From Colwellia echini (GTDB lineage: Bacteria > Pseudomonadota > Gammaproteobacteria > Enterobacterales > Alteromonadaceae), in the NCBI RefSeq assembly GCF_002843355.2, contig NZ_PJAI02000006.1, forward strand, positions 62,001 to 126,000: DNA of 64,000 nt, given 5' to 3'. Below are positions 47,654 through 56,330 of this stretch, one piece after another (the first letter of the stretch is position 1; each line of letters begins with the position of its first letter). The position numbers were made by a program, and so were the translations under genes. The notes under the pieces were generated by a model. It saw only the letters and a program-made list of their open reading frames with translations. It was not told where the DNA came from and did no database searches.

Positions 47654-48382
47654 TTAACTATATAGTTGAGTTAACTCGTCGTTACCACCGATATGCTTAC
47701 CATCAATAAATATTTGTGGTGTTGTATCGCGACCAGATACAGCACGCATTGCACTGATAGTTGTGTTTTCGCCTAATACTAGCTCTTCATACTGTATGCC
47801 TTTTTCAGCTAGTAACGCTTTCGCTTTAGTACAATGAGAGCAACCGTGTTTAGTGAAAATAGCGACTTCATTTTTTTGCGCTGCTTCAGGATTAATGTAG
47901 TTAAGCATAGTATCGGCATCAGAGACTTCAAACGGGTCGCCAGGAACATTTGGCTCGATAAACATTTTTTCAATGACACCATTTTTTACTAACATCGCGT
48001 AACGCCAGCTGCGCTTACCAAAACCAATTGCGCCTTTATCTACTAATAAGCCCATGCCTTCTGTAAATTCACCATTACCATCAGGAATAAAGTTAATGTT
48101 GCTTGCATCTTGATCTTTTGCCCAAGAGTTCATTACAAAGGTATCATTAACTGAAACACATATTATTTCATCAACGCCGTTAGCGAAAAATTTAGGAGCT
48201 AATTCGTTGTAACGTGGTAAATGAGAAGATGAACACGTTGGTGTAAAAGCGCCAGGTAACGAAAAAACTACAACCGTTTTATCGGCAAAAATGTCGTTAT
48301 AATTACGAGAGGTCCAGTTATCATCTTTAAAAATTGGAAAGGTGGTTTCAGGGACTTTTTGGCCAGAAATATCGTTAAACAT
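47654..48382 (-). CDS. Peroxiredoxin-glutaredoxin fusion protein (hybrid Prx5)
   Basis: A 242-residue two-domain peroxidase. The N-terminal Prx5 domain has the peroxidatic Cys in PGAFTPTCSSSHLPRYNEL. The C-terminal glutaredoxin domain (from about residue 172) has CSHC in FTKHGCSHCTKAKALL, TTPQIFIDGKHIGGNDEL. The fused glutaredoxin lets the enzyme use glutathione directly, as in Haemophilus hyPrx5. It removes hydrogen peroxide and organic hydroperoxides in the cytoplasm. It stands alone with its own terminator. Confidence 0.95.
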   Translation of the reverse strand: MFNDISGQKVPETTFPIFKDDNWTSRNYNDIFADKTVVVFSLPGAFTPTCSSSHLPRYNELAPKFFANGVDEIICVSVNDTFVMNSWAKDQDASNINFIPDGNGEFTEGMGLLVDKGAIGFGKRSWRYAMLVKNGVIEKMFIEPNVPGDPFEVSDADTMLNYINPEAAQKNEVAIFTKHGCSHCTKAKALLAEKGIQYEELVLGENTTISAMRAVSGRDTTPQIFIDGKHIGGNDELTQLYS

Positions 48383-48863
48383 AATGAGTTCCTTTACTTT
48401 ATTAGTTAGTTAATTGTCGTATTTGTGTAAATCTTTGAGAGGCTCAACTAAACAGTGTCAACGTTAAATTAAACACAGTCAAGCCTACTTTGTAACGCCC
48501 TATTTGTGAAGGCCTTTTCGATTGAGGTTAGTATGATAGAAGAATGTACTAAGGTACAGTTGATAAAATCTATCATGATAATAACTAAATCCTATCACAG
48601 CTTTATTGCAATATAAGTGACAAAAGAAGTAACAGAATGTACAGGCAGCTAAAACAGGTGTATTTGTGTTTTATTAATTAGATCAAGCTGATGAAATATT
48701 TTTGTTTTGCCACGAAAATATCGAAAGCCAACCCAAGGGGGTAGTTAATTAACTAGGTCAGGTGGTCAATAGTTTAACGGCTTTGGTGTGCACTAAAGGA
48801 TTATATTTAAAGTTTATCCTTTAGTGAAGGAGAGCGCGGTGTATGTTAGTTGATGTATGTTAG
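48383..48863. other. 481-bp intergenic region with a long inverted repeat
   Basis: It should hold the Prx-Grx promoter next to 48383. At 48791-48826, CACTAAAGGA and TCCTTTAGTG form a 10-bp inverted repeat around a 16-base AT-rich loop, without a T-run. It lies behind the small hypothetical gene at 48864-49220 and may be that gene's terminator or a protein site. No open frame is recognised. Confidence 0.45.
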
Positions 48864-49220
48864 TTAAAGCAGGTTGGTATACTTGCTGATTGCAGCACAA
48901 ACCATTCTTTCATTATTAATATGAAAAACAATATCTCTTTTTTCAGTTTTACAGATACTAAAATAAAAATTTTTCACATTATCTCTTGAAGACGTGATTT
49001 CTTTTAGGTGTTGAATTTCTTTGTCTGAAAACTTGCCTAATTTACTTTCTAAATCGGTATAAATTTTATCAGCTTTTAACCGTACCTTAGTGTCACCAAA
49101 ATCAGAAAACATTGATTGTAATGCTACTTTTTGTTCGTTATAAAATTTAGTTACTTCCTCATTTGGATAAAAATGTAAATAAACTGAGGCTACCACGATC
49201 AAGAATAATAAATGCTTCAT
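48864..49220 (-). CDS. Small hypothetical protein with N-terminal hydrophobic helix
   Basis: A 118-residue protein of unknown family. Residues about 3-17 are hydrophobic (signal peptide or membrane anchor) and the rest is charged and mostly helical, with two cysteines (FSICKTE and RMVCAAI). It is divergent from ccoG with about 165 bp between. Codon use and composition do not stand out. Nothing indicates a function. Confidence 0.6.
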   Translation of the reverse strand: MKHLLFLIVVASVYLHFYPNEEVTKFYNEQKVALQSMFSDFGDTKVRLKADKIYTDLESKLGKFSDKEIQHLKEITSSRDNVKNFYFSICKTEKRDIVFHINNERMVCAAISKYTNLL

Positions 49221-49385
49221 AATATGTAATATAATAAATAAGGTGAGGCGATTTTATATCAATTAACACGCTTAAGGGAATAAATTATTAGCTATTGCAT
49301 GGTAATGTTAATAAAATCACCTCTCTTGTTGATCCATTAGTTACTTAATTTATGGTAACTCTTTTCCGCCAATCAAGGATTTATT

Positions 49386-50849
49386 GTGACAATAAACGAC
49401 AAATCATCAGCTACACCTAATAAAAGTAAAACCGTGGTAGAGCAACATATCCCTATTAAAAATGTCAAAATTCACGGTGATAAAAACACTGGCAAAGCCC
49501 GTTATGCGCCAGGTGATCAAATTTACGTTCGCAAATTTTCAGGCTTTTTTCAAAAGCTAAGACAAAGAATGAACCTGGTTTATTTTGCTTTCTTTTTGAT
49601 CTTACCTTGGTTGCAATATGATGGTCATCAAGCTGTATTATTCGATATTAGTGAGCAACGTTTTACTTTATGGGGGTTAACCTTATGGCCACAAGATTTA
49701 ACCCTATTAGCTTGGTTATTTATTATTAGTGCCTTTTTACTGTTTTTTGTTACGGCATTTTTAGGGCGGGTTTGGTGCGGTTATATGTGCCCGCAAACGG
49801 TTTGGACATTCATTTTCATTTGGTTTGAAGAGAAAATTGAAGGTACCGCTAACCAACGTCGTAAACTAGACGCTCAAGAAAATAACGCCAATAAAGTTAT
49901 TAAAAAAACAGCAAAACACACCGCTTGGTTACTTTTTTCATTATTAACCGCGATGACTTTTGCCGGTTATTTCTCACCGATGCAAGATTTATTCGTTGAT
50001 GTTTTTACTTTTAATACCAGTTTGGCAATGGCGGGTATATTAATTTTCTTTACCTTAGCTACCTATGGTAATGCGGGTTGGATGCGTGAAACTGTTTGTT
50101 TACACATGTGTCCTTATGCGCGCTTTCAATCAGCGATGTTTGATAAAGACACCTTAACCGTTTCATACGACAGTAATCGTGGTGAGAGTAGAGGGCCTCG
50201 TAGTCGAAAAGACGATCCAAAAGAACTTGGACTGGGTGATTGTATCGACTGTAATTTATGTGTTGAAGTATGTCCTACCGGTATAGATATACGTAACGGC
50301 TTACAATATGAATGTATTAATTGTGGCGCCTGTGTTGATGCTTGTAATGGTGTAATGAGTAAAATGAATTATGCTCAAGGACTTATTCGCTATACAACCG
50401 AGCATGAACTTAAAGGGAAAAAAGTTCATATCTTACGGCCTAAACTGATTGGCTATGCAGTGCTATTAATTATCATGAGCAGTATGTTGTTGCTTGAGAT
50501 AGTTAATCGCGTACCGTTATCGTTAGACATTATTCGTGATCGCACTGAGCTGGCGCGAGAAAACTTTAATGGCGAAATTGAGAATGTTTACACCTTGAAA
50601 ATTCTTAACATGTCACAAACCGATAACACCTATAAATTGTCAGTTAAAGGTATTGAAAATGCTCGTTGGAATGGTGATCAAGAAATTACCGTTAAAGCCG
50701 CAACTGTTTCTACTTTACCTATTAGTATTGCCGTAGACCCTTATGATCTGGAAAACTATATGAGTGACATTACTTTTGTCGTTGAACAAATATCACCTGA
50801 ATCTGATGCGAAAGTCGAGCAAGAAAGCCGATTTTTTAATAAACGCTAA
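49386..50849 (+). CDS. ccoG: Cytochrome c oxidase accessory protein CcoG
   Basis: A 487-residue membrane ferredoxin required for cbb3-oxidase copper and heme supply, where it reduces copper. It has about five membrane helices, a WCGYMCPQTVW motif, the cluster motifs CIDCNLCVEVCPTG and CINCGACVDACNGVM for two 4Fe-4S centres, and a C-terminal Ig-like FixG domain. The start is GTG at 49386, with AAGGA nine bases upstream. No cco structural genes are in the window, so this is a detached accessory gene. Its TAA overlaps the ATG of srkA (TAATG), implying coupling. Confidence 0.93.
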   Translation: MTINDKSSATPNKSKTVVEQHIPIKNVKIHGDKNTGKARYAPGDQIYVRKFSGFFQKLRQRMNLVYFAFFLILPWLQYDGHQAVLFDISEQRFTLWGLTLWPQDLTLLAWLFIISAFLLFFVTAFLGRVWCGYMCPQTVWTFIFIWFEEKIEGTANQRRKLDAQENNANKVIKKTAKHTAWLLFSLLTAMTFAGYFSPMQDLFVDVFTFNTSLAMAGILIFFTLATYGNAGWMRETVCLHMCPYARFQSAMFDKDTLTVSYDSNRGESRGPRSRKDDPKELGLGDCIDCNLCVEVCPTGIDIRNGLQYECINCGACVDACNGVMSKMNYAQGLIRYTTEHELKGKKVHILRPKLIGYAVLLIIMSSMLLLEIVNRVPLSLDIIRDRTELARENFNGEIENVYTLKILNMSQTDNTYKLSVKGIENARWNGDQEITVKAATVSTLPISIAVDPYDLENYMSDITFVVEQISPESDAKVEQESRFFNKR

Positions 50850-51835
50850 TGGCATCTTTTGACTTTAGCGCACTGTCGCCTGATTTAATTATTGATGGTT
50901 TAGAAAGTGCAGGTTTTACCGTAGACAGTGGTTTATTAGCACTTAACAGCTATGAAAATCGAGTTTATCAATTTCATGATGACAACTTAGTTAAATATGT
51001 GACTAAGTTTTATCGACCGCAGCGTTGGCAACTTGCACAAATACTCGAAGAGCATAAATTCTCGTTTGAGTTAGAAGAACAAGAATTGCCCATTGTTGCG
51101 CCCCTACAAATAGATGGCAAAAGCTTATTTGAATACCAAGGTTATCATTTTGCAGTATTCCCTTGTCGTGGCGGGCGTATTTTTGAAGTTGATAATCTTG
51201 AACAACTCGAATGGATGGGACGATTTTTAGGGCGTATTCATGCTGTTTCATCACAAGACAAATTTCTATGCAGACCAAGTTTTAATACGGATGAGCTATT
51301 GCTTCAAGCCCGTGAAACTATTATAGCCTCGAACTATGTGCCTAAAAGCTTGTCTACTGCTTTCTTTACTATTTTAGATCAAGTTATTGAAGTAGCAGTG
51401 AAGCAATATAAACCTGCGAAATACACGCCGCAAATTCGTTTACATGGTGATTGTCATGCAGGTAATATTTTATGGCGTGATGAAGGTCCACACTTTGTTG
51501 ATCTTGATGATTGTCGAACTGGGCCTGCAATTCAAGATCTTTGGATGATGCTTTCAGGCGACAGGCAGCAACAGTTGTTACAGCTTGATACATTATTAAT
51601 GGGTTATGAAGAGTTCTTTACGTTTGAAAATGACCAGCTTCTCTTGATAGAATCATTAAGAACTATGCGGGTTGTTAATTACATGGCATGGTTATGCAAA
51701 CGTTGGCAAGATCCCGCGTTTCCACAAAACTTTCCGTGGTTTAATACTGAGAAATATTGGGAACAGCAAATACTCATGCTTAAAGAGCAAATGTCAGCAT
51801 TACAACAGCCACCACTTAGCTTACAAAATTTTTAG
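50849..51835 (+). CDS. srkA: Stress response kinase A
   Basis: A 328-residue Ser/Thr kinase of the YihE/RdoA family with an aminoglycoside-phosphotransferase fold. LHGDCHAGNILW holds the catalytic Asp and Asn and PHFVDLDDCRTGP the metal-binding Asp. In E. coli it is coregulated with dsbA by Cpx and counters programmed death after stress. Here it sits between ccoG (one-base overlap) and dsbA (63 bp), keeping the srkA-dsbA order. Confidence 0.94.
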   Translation: MASFDFSALSPDLIIDGLESAGFTVDSGLLALNSYENRVYQFHDDNLVKYVTKFYRPQRWQLAQILEEHKFSFELEEQELPIVAPLQIDGKSLFEYQGYHFAVFPCRGGRIFEVDNLEQLEWMGRFLGRIHAVSSQDKFLCRPSFNTDELLLQARETIIASNYVPKSLSTAFFTILDQVIEVAVKQYKPAKYTPQIRLHGDCHAGNILWRDEGPHFVDLDDCRTGPAIQDLWMMLSGDRQQQLLQLDTLLMGYEEFFTFENDQLLLIESLRTMRVVNYMAWLCKRWQDPAFPQNFPWFNTEKYWEQQILMLKEQMSALQQPPLSLQNF

Positions 51836-51898
51836 TGTTCGTGATTATCAGTGATGATTAACGACGCGACTTTACTTTTACTTTAGGAAAAAATAACA

Positions 51899-52540
51899 AT
51901 GAATAAATTACTAAAATCTCTATTATTAATACCGCTATTGGCTTTATCAGTAAGCGCTTGCGCGGAAAAATATAACGAGGGAGAGCAATTTACTATAGTA
52001 AATGAAACCGTAACAAGTAAAAAAGAAGTTCGTGAATACTTCTCTGTGTATTGTCCGCATTGTCTTCAGTTTGAGCCTATGATGCACGCACTCCAAAAAA
52101 ATCTACCTCAGGGCGTACCATTAGTTCGTAACCATGTTGATTTTTTACGCGCGGCTAGTCCTAAGGTTCAAGAGATGATCACGAAAGCGACTATTGTTGC
52201 TGGGCAATTAGGCGATGCTGATAAATATATTGGTGCGATTTTTAATTATGTGCAAGTACAACGTGGGGTGATCACCTCAGAAAATGATTTACGCAATTTA
52301 TTTGTTAAAAATGGCGCAGATGGCGATAAGTTTGATAAATTAATGCAGAGCTTCAGCGTTAACGCGCAAGCTAAAGCATTAAAGAAAAATCAAGATGAAA
52401 TGACAGCTAAACGTGCAATTACAGGTGTTCCAACTGTGATTGTTAACGGTAAGTATAAAGTTAATCCGGCCAAATTAGATAAAAATAACTTTGAAAAAGA
52501 TTACGAGAACCTAGTTAATTACTTACTTGAGTTAAAATAA
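51899..52540 (+). CDS. dsbA: Thiol:disulfide interchange protein DsbA
   Basis: A 213-residue periplasmic oxidant of protein thiols. The active site is YCPHCLQF (CPHC) and the cis-proline loop GVPTVIVNG. The leader MNKLLKSLLLIPLLALSVSA runs into Cys21, and VSAC fits a lipobox, so the protein may be lipidated; a type I cut at SACA-EK is the alternative. It follows srkA and ends before a strong terminator. Confidence 0.95.
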   Translation: MNKLLKSLLLIPLLALSVSACAEKYNEGEQFTIVNETVTSKKEVREYFSVYCPHCLQFEPMMHALQKNLPQGVPLVRNHVDFLRAASPKVQEMITKATIVAGQLGDADKYIGAIFNYVQVQRGVITSENDLRNLFVKNGADGDKFDKLMQSFSVNAQAKALKKNQDEMTAKRAITGVPTVIVNGKYKVNPAKLDKNNFEKDYENLVNYLLELK

Positions 52541-52600
52541 GCTTAATCTCTTAAAGCTTAAAACCGTAAAGCTCAATGAATATTGCGAGTTTTAAACAGT

Positions 52601-52637
52601 AAAAAAGGCAGATTGTATTTTACAGTCTGCCTTTTTT
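52601..52637 (+). terminator. Terminator after dsbA
   Basis: A 17-bp stem (52601-52617 with 52621-52637, one G-T pair) with a TTT loop and six terminal T. Confidence 0.92.
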
Positions 52638-52650
52638 GTTGGTTTCAATT

Positions 52651-52680
52651 TAGCTAATAGCTAATAGCTAATAGCTAATA
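52651..52680. repeat. Heptanucleotide tandem repeat (TAGCTAA, about four copies)
   Basis: Four perfect copies of TAGCTAA plus two bases, lying between the convergent dsbA and degS genes. Same unit length as the repeat at 21521-21560. Confidence 0.9.
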
Positions 52681-52700
52681 TTTAGTTGTTATTAAAGCCA

Positions 52701-53771
52701 TTAATTGGTGAGTTCAAGGATCTTAACTTCAGTTTCAATAGCTTTGCCTTGACGATATATTTTAAAGGTTAATACTGTATTTGGAGGTGTTTCAGCAATA
52801 ATATCTAGTGCCGCAGTTACACTTGGGATCAAGTCATTATCTATTTGATAAACTACGTCGCCTATTTGTAAGCCTGCGGTATGAGCTGGGCTATTTTCCA
52901 TTATTTCATCAATAACAAAACCTTTTAACTTAGCATCATAATTATTTGTGGCTATACCTAACCAACCGCGAACAACTTTGCCATTTTCAATGATCTGACG
53001 CATTACTTTGTTAGCAAGTTGATAAGGTACAGCAAAGAAAATACCTTGAATAGATAACTGTGGATTTGATTGGGTAAATTTTCTTGAATTTATCCCCACT
53101 AAAATACCATTACTATTAATTAAAGCCCCACCTGAATTACCTTCATTAATAGCGGCATCCATTTGTAAAAACTCTAAATAACTGGTGTTACTTAAACCGT
53201 TACGGCCAGTAGCACTAATAATACCTTGAGTTACTGTTTGCCCTAAATTGAGAGGATTACCAATAGCTAATACAATATCGCCAACCAGTGACGTTTGCTC
53301 TTCTTTATGAGGAATAACGGGTAGGTTGATGGCATTAACTTTTAGTACTGCTAAGTCAGTATAATGATCAAAGCCAATTAACTCTGCAGGGTAGACTTGG
53401 CCGTTTTGTAGCAGTACTTGAATTAAGTCGGCTTCTCGAATAACGTGTAAGTTAGTGAGAATATAACCTTGAGTGCTCATGATAACCCCGGAGCCTAAGC
53501 GTGTACTTTTTCGTGGAGTACGACCATATTGCGGGTTTACTTCAATCTGCTCGGAATAAATATTTACCACCGCTGGGCTGGCAATACTCACTGCTTTAGC
53601 AAAAGACAACGGTGCTTGTTGAGTTTGGCTTCCTTTAAAGAGATTGCTGATTAAACTTGTATCATTTAAGCCGGGCACTAAACCGGGCAGAAGAAGTAAT
53701 AACACTACGGCCAGTAATACGCCGTAACTAATTGCTGTTACTATATATTTTATTAACGCTAATATTTTCAA
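52701..53771 (-). CDS. degS: Site-1 serine protease DegS
   Basis: A 356-residue inner-membrane-anchored protease that starts the sigma-E cascade by cutting RseA when outer-membrane porins misfold. One N-terminal membrane helix is followed by the S1 domain (LTNLHVIR, HYTDLAVLKV, NEGNSGGALIN) and a single PDZ domain (about 265-350; IMENSPAHTAGLQIGDVVYQID). It lies next to degQ/degP on the same strand, the usual tandem. Confidence 0.95.
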   Translation of the reverse strand: MKILALIKYIVTAISYGVLLAVVLLLLLPGLVPGLNDTSLISNLFKGSQTQQAPLSFAKAVSIASPAVVNIYSEQIEVNPQYGRTPRKSTRLGSGVIMSTQGYILTNLHVIREADLIQVLLQNGQVYPAELIGFDHYTDLAVLKVNAINLPVIPHKEEQTSLVGDIVLAIGNPLNLGQTVTQGIISATGRNGLSNTSYLEFLQMDAAINEGNSGGALINSNGILVGINSRKFTQSNPQLSIQGIFFAVPYQLANKVMRQIIENGKVVRGWLGIATNNYDAKLKGFVIDEIMENSPAHTAGLQIGDVVYQIDNDLIPSVTAALDIIAETPPNTVLTFKIYRQGKAIETEVKILELTN

Positions 53772-53985
53772 GAGGGGTCTGATTTTAATATTGTACTGAT
53801 ATTTTCAGTGTAACATAAAAAAAGCTGAACATAATGCTCTGGTGATTGATTCACTCAGGTTCATTACGCTCAGCTCATTACGTAAAGGCCATTACTTTTA
53901 GCGTGTCGCTTTATATGCACTAATTTATGTATGCGCTAAGCTCATTTACAAGCAGAGATGCATTTATGCAAAACACATAATTATC

Positions 53986-55413
53986 TTAACGGATCATTAA
54001 ATAGAGAGAGTTTTTATCTCTAACAATATTTAAGGCGAAAACCTCACCTGCTTGATCTTTAAGATAATCACGTAATTGCGCAAGATCTTTGATACGAGTT
54101 TTATTAACACCTGTTATTAAATCTCCTTTTTGCAGCCCTATCATTTGCGCCGGTGACCCTTCAGCAACTTGCTCAATAACAACAACTTGTTTTTTACTGT
54201 CGTTATTAAATTTAGCGCCATCAAGCATTGGATGAATACTTGCAGCTGCAATATCAGCACTTTGGTCTTGTTTTAATGTAACGGTAAACTCTTCACTGTC
54301 ACCGTCTCTGATTATGGTTAATTTTACTTTTTGATTAGCACCAATAGTGCCGATTTTTGCGCGCAGCTCAAAGAAACTTTTAATAGCTTTACCGTTCATG
54401 GCAACAATAACATCGCCTGCTTTTATACCCGCTTCGTCGGCAGCAGAGCCCGGCATTACTTGCTCAATAAAGCTACCTTGACTGGTTTCTAATTCCATCG
54501 CTTTGGCTATTTCACTGTTAACGCTGCGACCAGACACGCCAAGTACGCCGCGGTGCACTTCACCAAATTCAACTATTTGTTTAACCAGGTTGTCCATCAT
54601 ATTACTAGGTATCGCAAACCCAATACCTACGTTACCACCGCTAGGGCCAATAATAGCGGTATTAATACCAATTAACTCGCCACGTAAATTCACTAGCGCA
54701 CCACCTGAGTTACCGCTATTAATGGCTGCATCGGTTTGAATAAAGTCTTCGTATTGCTCTATGTTTAGGTTACTACGTCCTAACGCGCTAACAATACCGG
54801 AAGTAACAGTTTGCCCTAAACCAAATGGACTACCGATAGCGACAGTAAAGTCACCAACGCGTAGGGCATCAGAATCGGCTAATTTTATTTCACTTAAATT
54901 TTCGGCCTCTACTTGAAGTAAGGCAATATCACTTTTAGCATCGCTACCTAGCTTTTTAGCTTCTAACTGACGACCATCTTTTAAAGTGATCATTATTTCG
55001 TCTGCGTTAGCAATAACATGGTTGTTGGTTACGATATAACCCTTGTCACTATCAATAATAACGCCCGAACCTAAACCGCGAAACTGCCGCTCTTGTGCTT
55101 GGCCTCTATTTCTATCACCAAAGAAAAACTTAAAGGCTTCAGGGATATTTTGTTGTTGTGTTTTATGGGTGCCAACTACCGAAATACTCACAACTGCTGG
55201 TGTTGCTTTTTCTAGCATAGGCGCCAAACTCGGCATTTCTTGACCTTCTACTTGGAAAGGCCATGCAGCTAAAGCCGGCGTGCTAGTTAGTGCTAAGGTT
55301 GATGAGAGCAATGCCGCGCCGACGATAAGGGAAAGTTTAGCTGTTTTAAACGAATTAACCGGTTTAAGTAACGTAGTTGATTTTTTCATATTTAGATTAG
55401 TATGTAAGCTCAT
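53986..55413 (-). CDS. degQ: Periplasmic serine protease/chaperone DegQ/DegP
   Basis: A 475-residue HtrA protease. A signal peptide ends near ALAA-WPF. The S1 domain has TNNHVIAN, SDIALLQVEAE and NSGNSGGALVN. Two PDZ domains follow (FIEQVMPGSAADEAGIKAGDVIVAMNG and VVIEQVAEGSPAQMIGLQKGDLITGVN). The LA loop is short, more DegQ-like than DegP-like; with a single copy in this window the name is a convention. A candidate sigma-E promoter lies upstream, ahead of a terminator hairpin. M1 (55413) is used, but ATG 55389 is possible. Confidence 0.93.
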   Translation of the reverse strand: MSLHTNLNMKKSTTLLKPVNSFKTAKLSLIVGAALLSSTLALTSTPALAAWPFQVEGQEMPSLAPMLEKATPAVVSISVVGTHKTQQQNIPEAFKFFFGDRNRGQAQERQFRGLGSGVIIDSDKGYIVTNNHVIANADEIMITLKDGRQLEAKKLGSDAKSDIALLQVEAENLSEIKLADSDALRVGDFTVAIGSPFGLGQTVTSGIVSALGRSNLNIEQYEDFIQTDAAINSGNSGGALVNLRGELIGINTAIIGPSGGNVGIGFAIPSNMMDNLVKQIVEFGEVHRGVLGVSGRSVNSEIAKAMELETSQGSFIEQVMPGSAADEAGIKAGDVIVAMNGKAIKSFFELRAKIGTIGANQKVKLTIIRDGDSEEFTVTLKQDQSADIAAASIHPMLDGAKFNNDSKKQVVVIEQVAEGSPAQMIGLQKGDLITGVNKTRIKDLAQLRDYLKDQAGEVFALNIVRDKNSLYLMIR

Positions 55414-55450
55414 AATTAAAAGGACTCCAATATTTAAAAAAGACTGAAAA

Positions 55451-55490
55451 AAAAAGTTAATTAAGACATTGGTGCCTTAATTAACTTTTT
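55451..55490 (-). terminator. Terminator behind zapG, in the degQ leader
   Basis: A perfect 15-bp stem, AAAAAGTTAATTAAG (55451-55465) and CTTAATTAACTTTTT (55476-55490), with nine T on the minus-strand side. Confidence 0.9.
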
Positions 55491-55505
55491 AAAGGGTACT
55501 TTTAA

Positions 55506-55532
55506 ATAGACTGAACAAAAATATTTTAGTTC
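55506..55532 (-). promoter_or_regulatory. Candidate sigma-E promoter of degQ
   Basis: Minus strand: GAACTA (55527-55532), 16-base spacer, TCTAT (55506-55510), close to the GAACTT-N16-TCTGA consensus. It lies upstream of the terminator stem, so transcripts from it would have to read through that stem. The match is partial. Confidence 0.4.
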
Positions 55533-55550
55533 AGTGCTAACCTACTAAAC

Positions 55551-56003
55551 TTAGCTTGCAGATGTAACGGTTTGTTTCTGATCGGCAAATAAACCACTTG
55601 GATTATTTGAGTAATCAAGCGGTGCTTCAGTTGCTTCAGTTGCTTTAGTTACGCGGTCTACTCCACGTAAAGTTGCAGTTTGTTGCAGTTCATTATGTGT
55701 TTCAGCAGAGAAAAATGGCATGCTTTCCACTTCTTCTATAGTAGCTCGTTGCAATAGTTGTGTACTTTCTTGCATTTGCTTCATTGCCGTTTGACAGGTG
55801 TTATTCATTTGTTCTAATAATGCCGCTGAGCTTGATAAATGTTCGGCAACATCAAGTTTATATTGATCTAATGCGGCTTCACTTTTAGTGACTTGCTCTG
55901 ACAGTTTACGTTGCTCTTTGCTGGTGCTAGATAAAAGACGTGTTGCAAAAAAACCACCAATTCCACCGATAATAAAGATGACTAGGGCTATTACTACATT
56001 CAT
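55551..56003 (-). CDS. zapG: ZapG/YhcB (DUF1043) cell-envelope division protein
   Basis: A 150-residue protein with one N-terminal membrane helix (about 3-22, VIALVIFIIGGIGGFFATRL) and a coiled coil (about 28-85, EQRKLSEQVTKSEAALDQYKLDVAEHL). This is the YhcB/ZapG family, which links cell elongation and division at the inner membrane. It is adjacent to degQ on one side and divergent from zapE on the other, as in E. coli (yhcB next to degQ and yhcM). Confidence 0.9.
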   Translation of the reverse strand: MNVVIALVIFIIGGIGGFFATRLLSSTSKEQRKLSEQVTKSEAALDQYKLDVAEHLSSSAALLEQMNNTCQTAMKQMQESTQLLQRATIEEVESMPFFSAETHNELQQTATLRGVDRVTKATEATEAPLDYSNNPSGLFADQKQTVTSAS

Positions 56004-56330
56004 GGTGTGTACCTTATTTAATAATGATGATTGTGCTAACTATGTAATTAGAAATTAAATATGCTGTCTATATAGATTATACTACCATCAAAACAATTTG
56101 CTAAGTAAAAATATCTTCGTAAAATGTGTCTTTAAACGCTATTTTTTATAGTTTAGCGTTTGAATAAAAATAACGTGGTTTATTCGTACTGATATTGATA
56201 ACAAGCAACAGCATGTAGCTTTACTATACAGTTTTTATTGAATACCAGTTGAAGATGATTAATTTATTATTTCAATTGATATAAGTACCACTTAGATTTA
56301 ATCCAATGATTCAAATAACATAGGCTATCG
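56004..56330. other. Intergenic region between divergent zapG and zapE
   Basis: AT-rich 327-bp gap with both promoters expected. No open frame, repeat or RNA gene is recognised. Confidence 0.4.
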
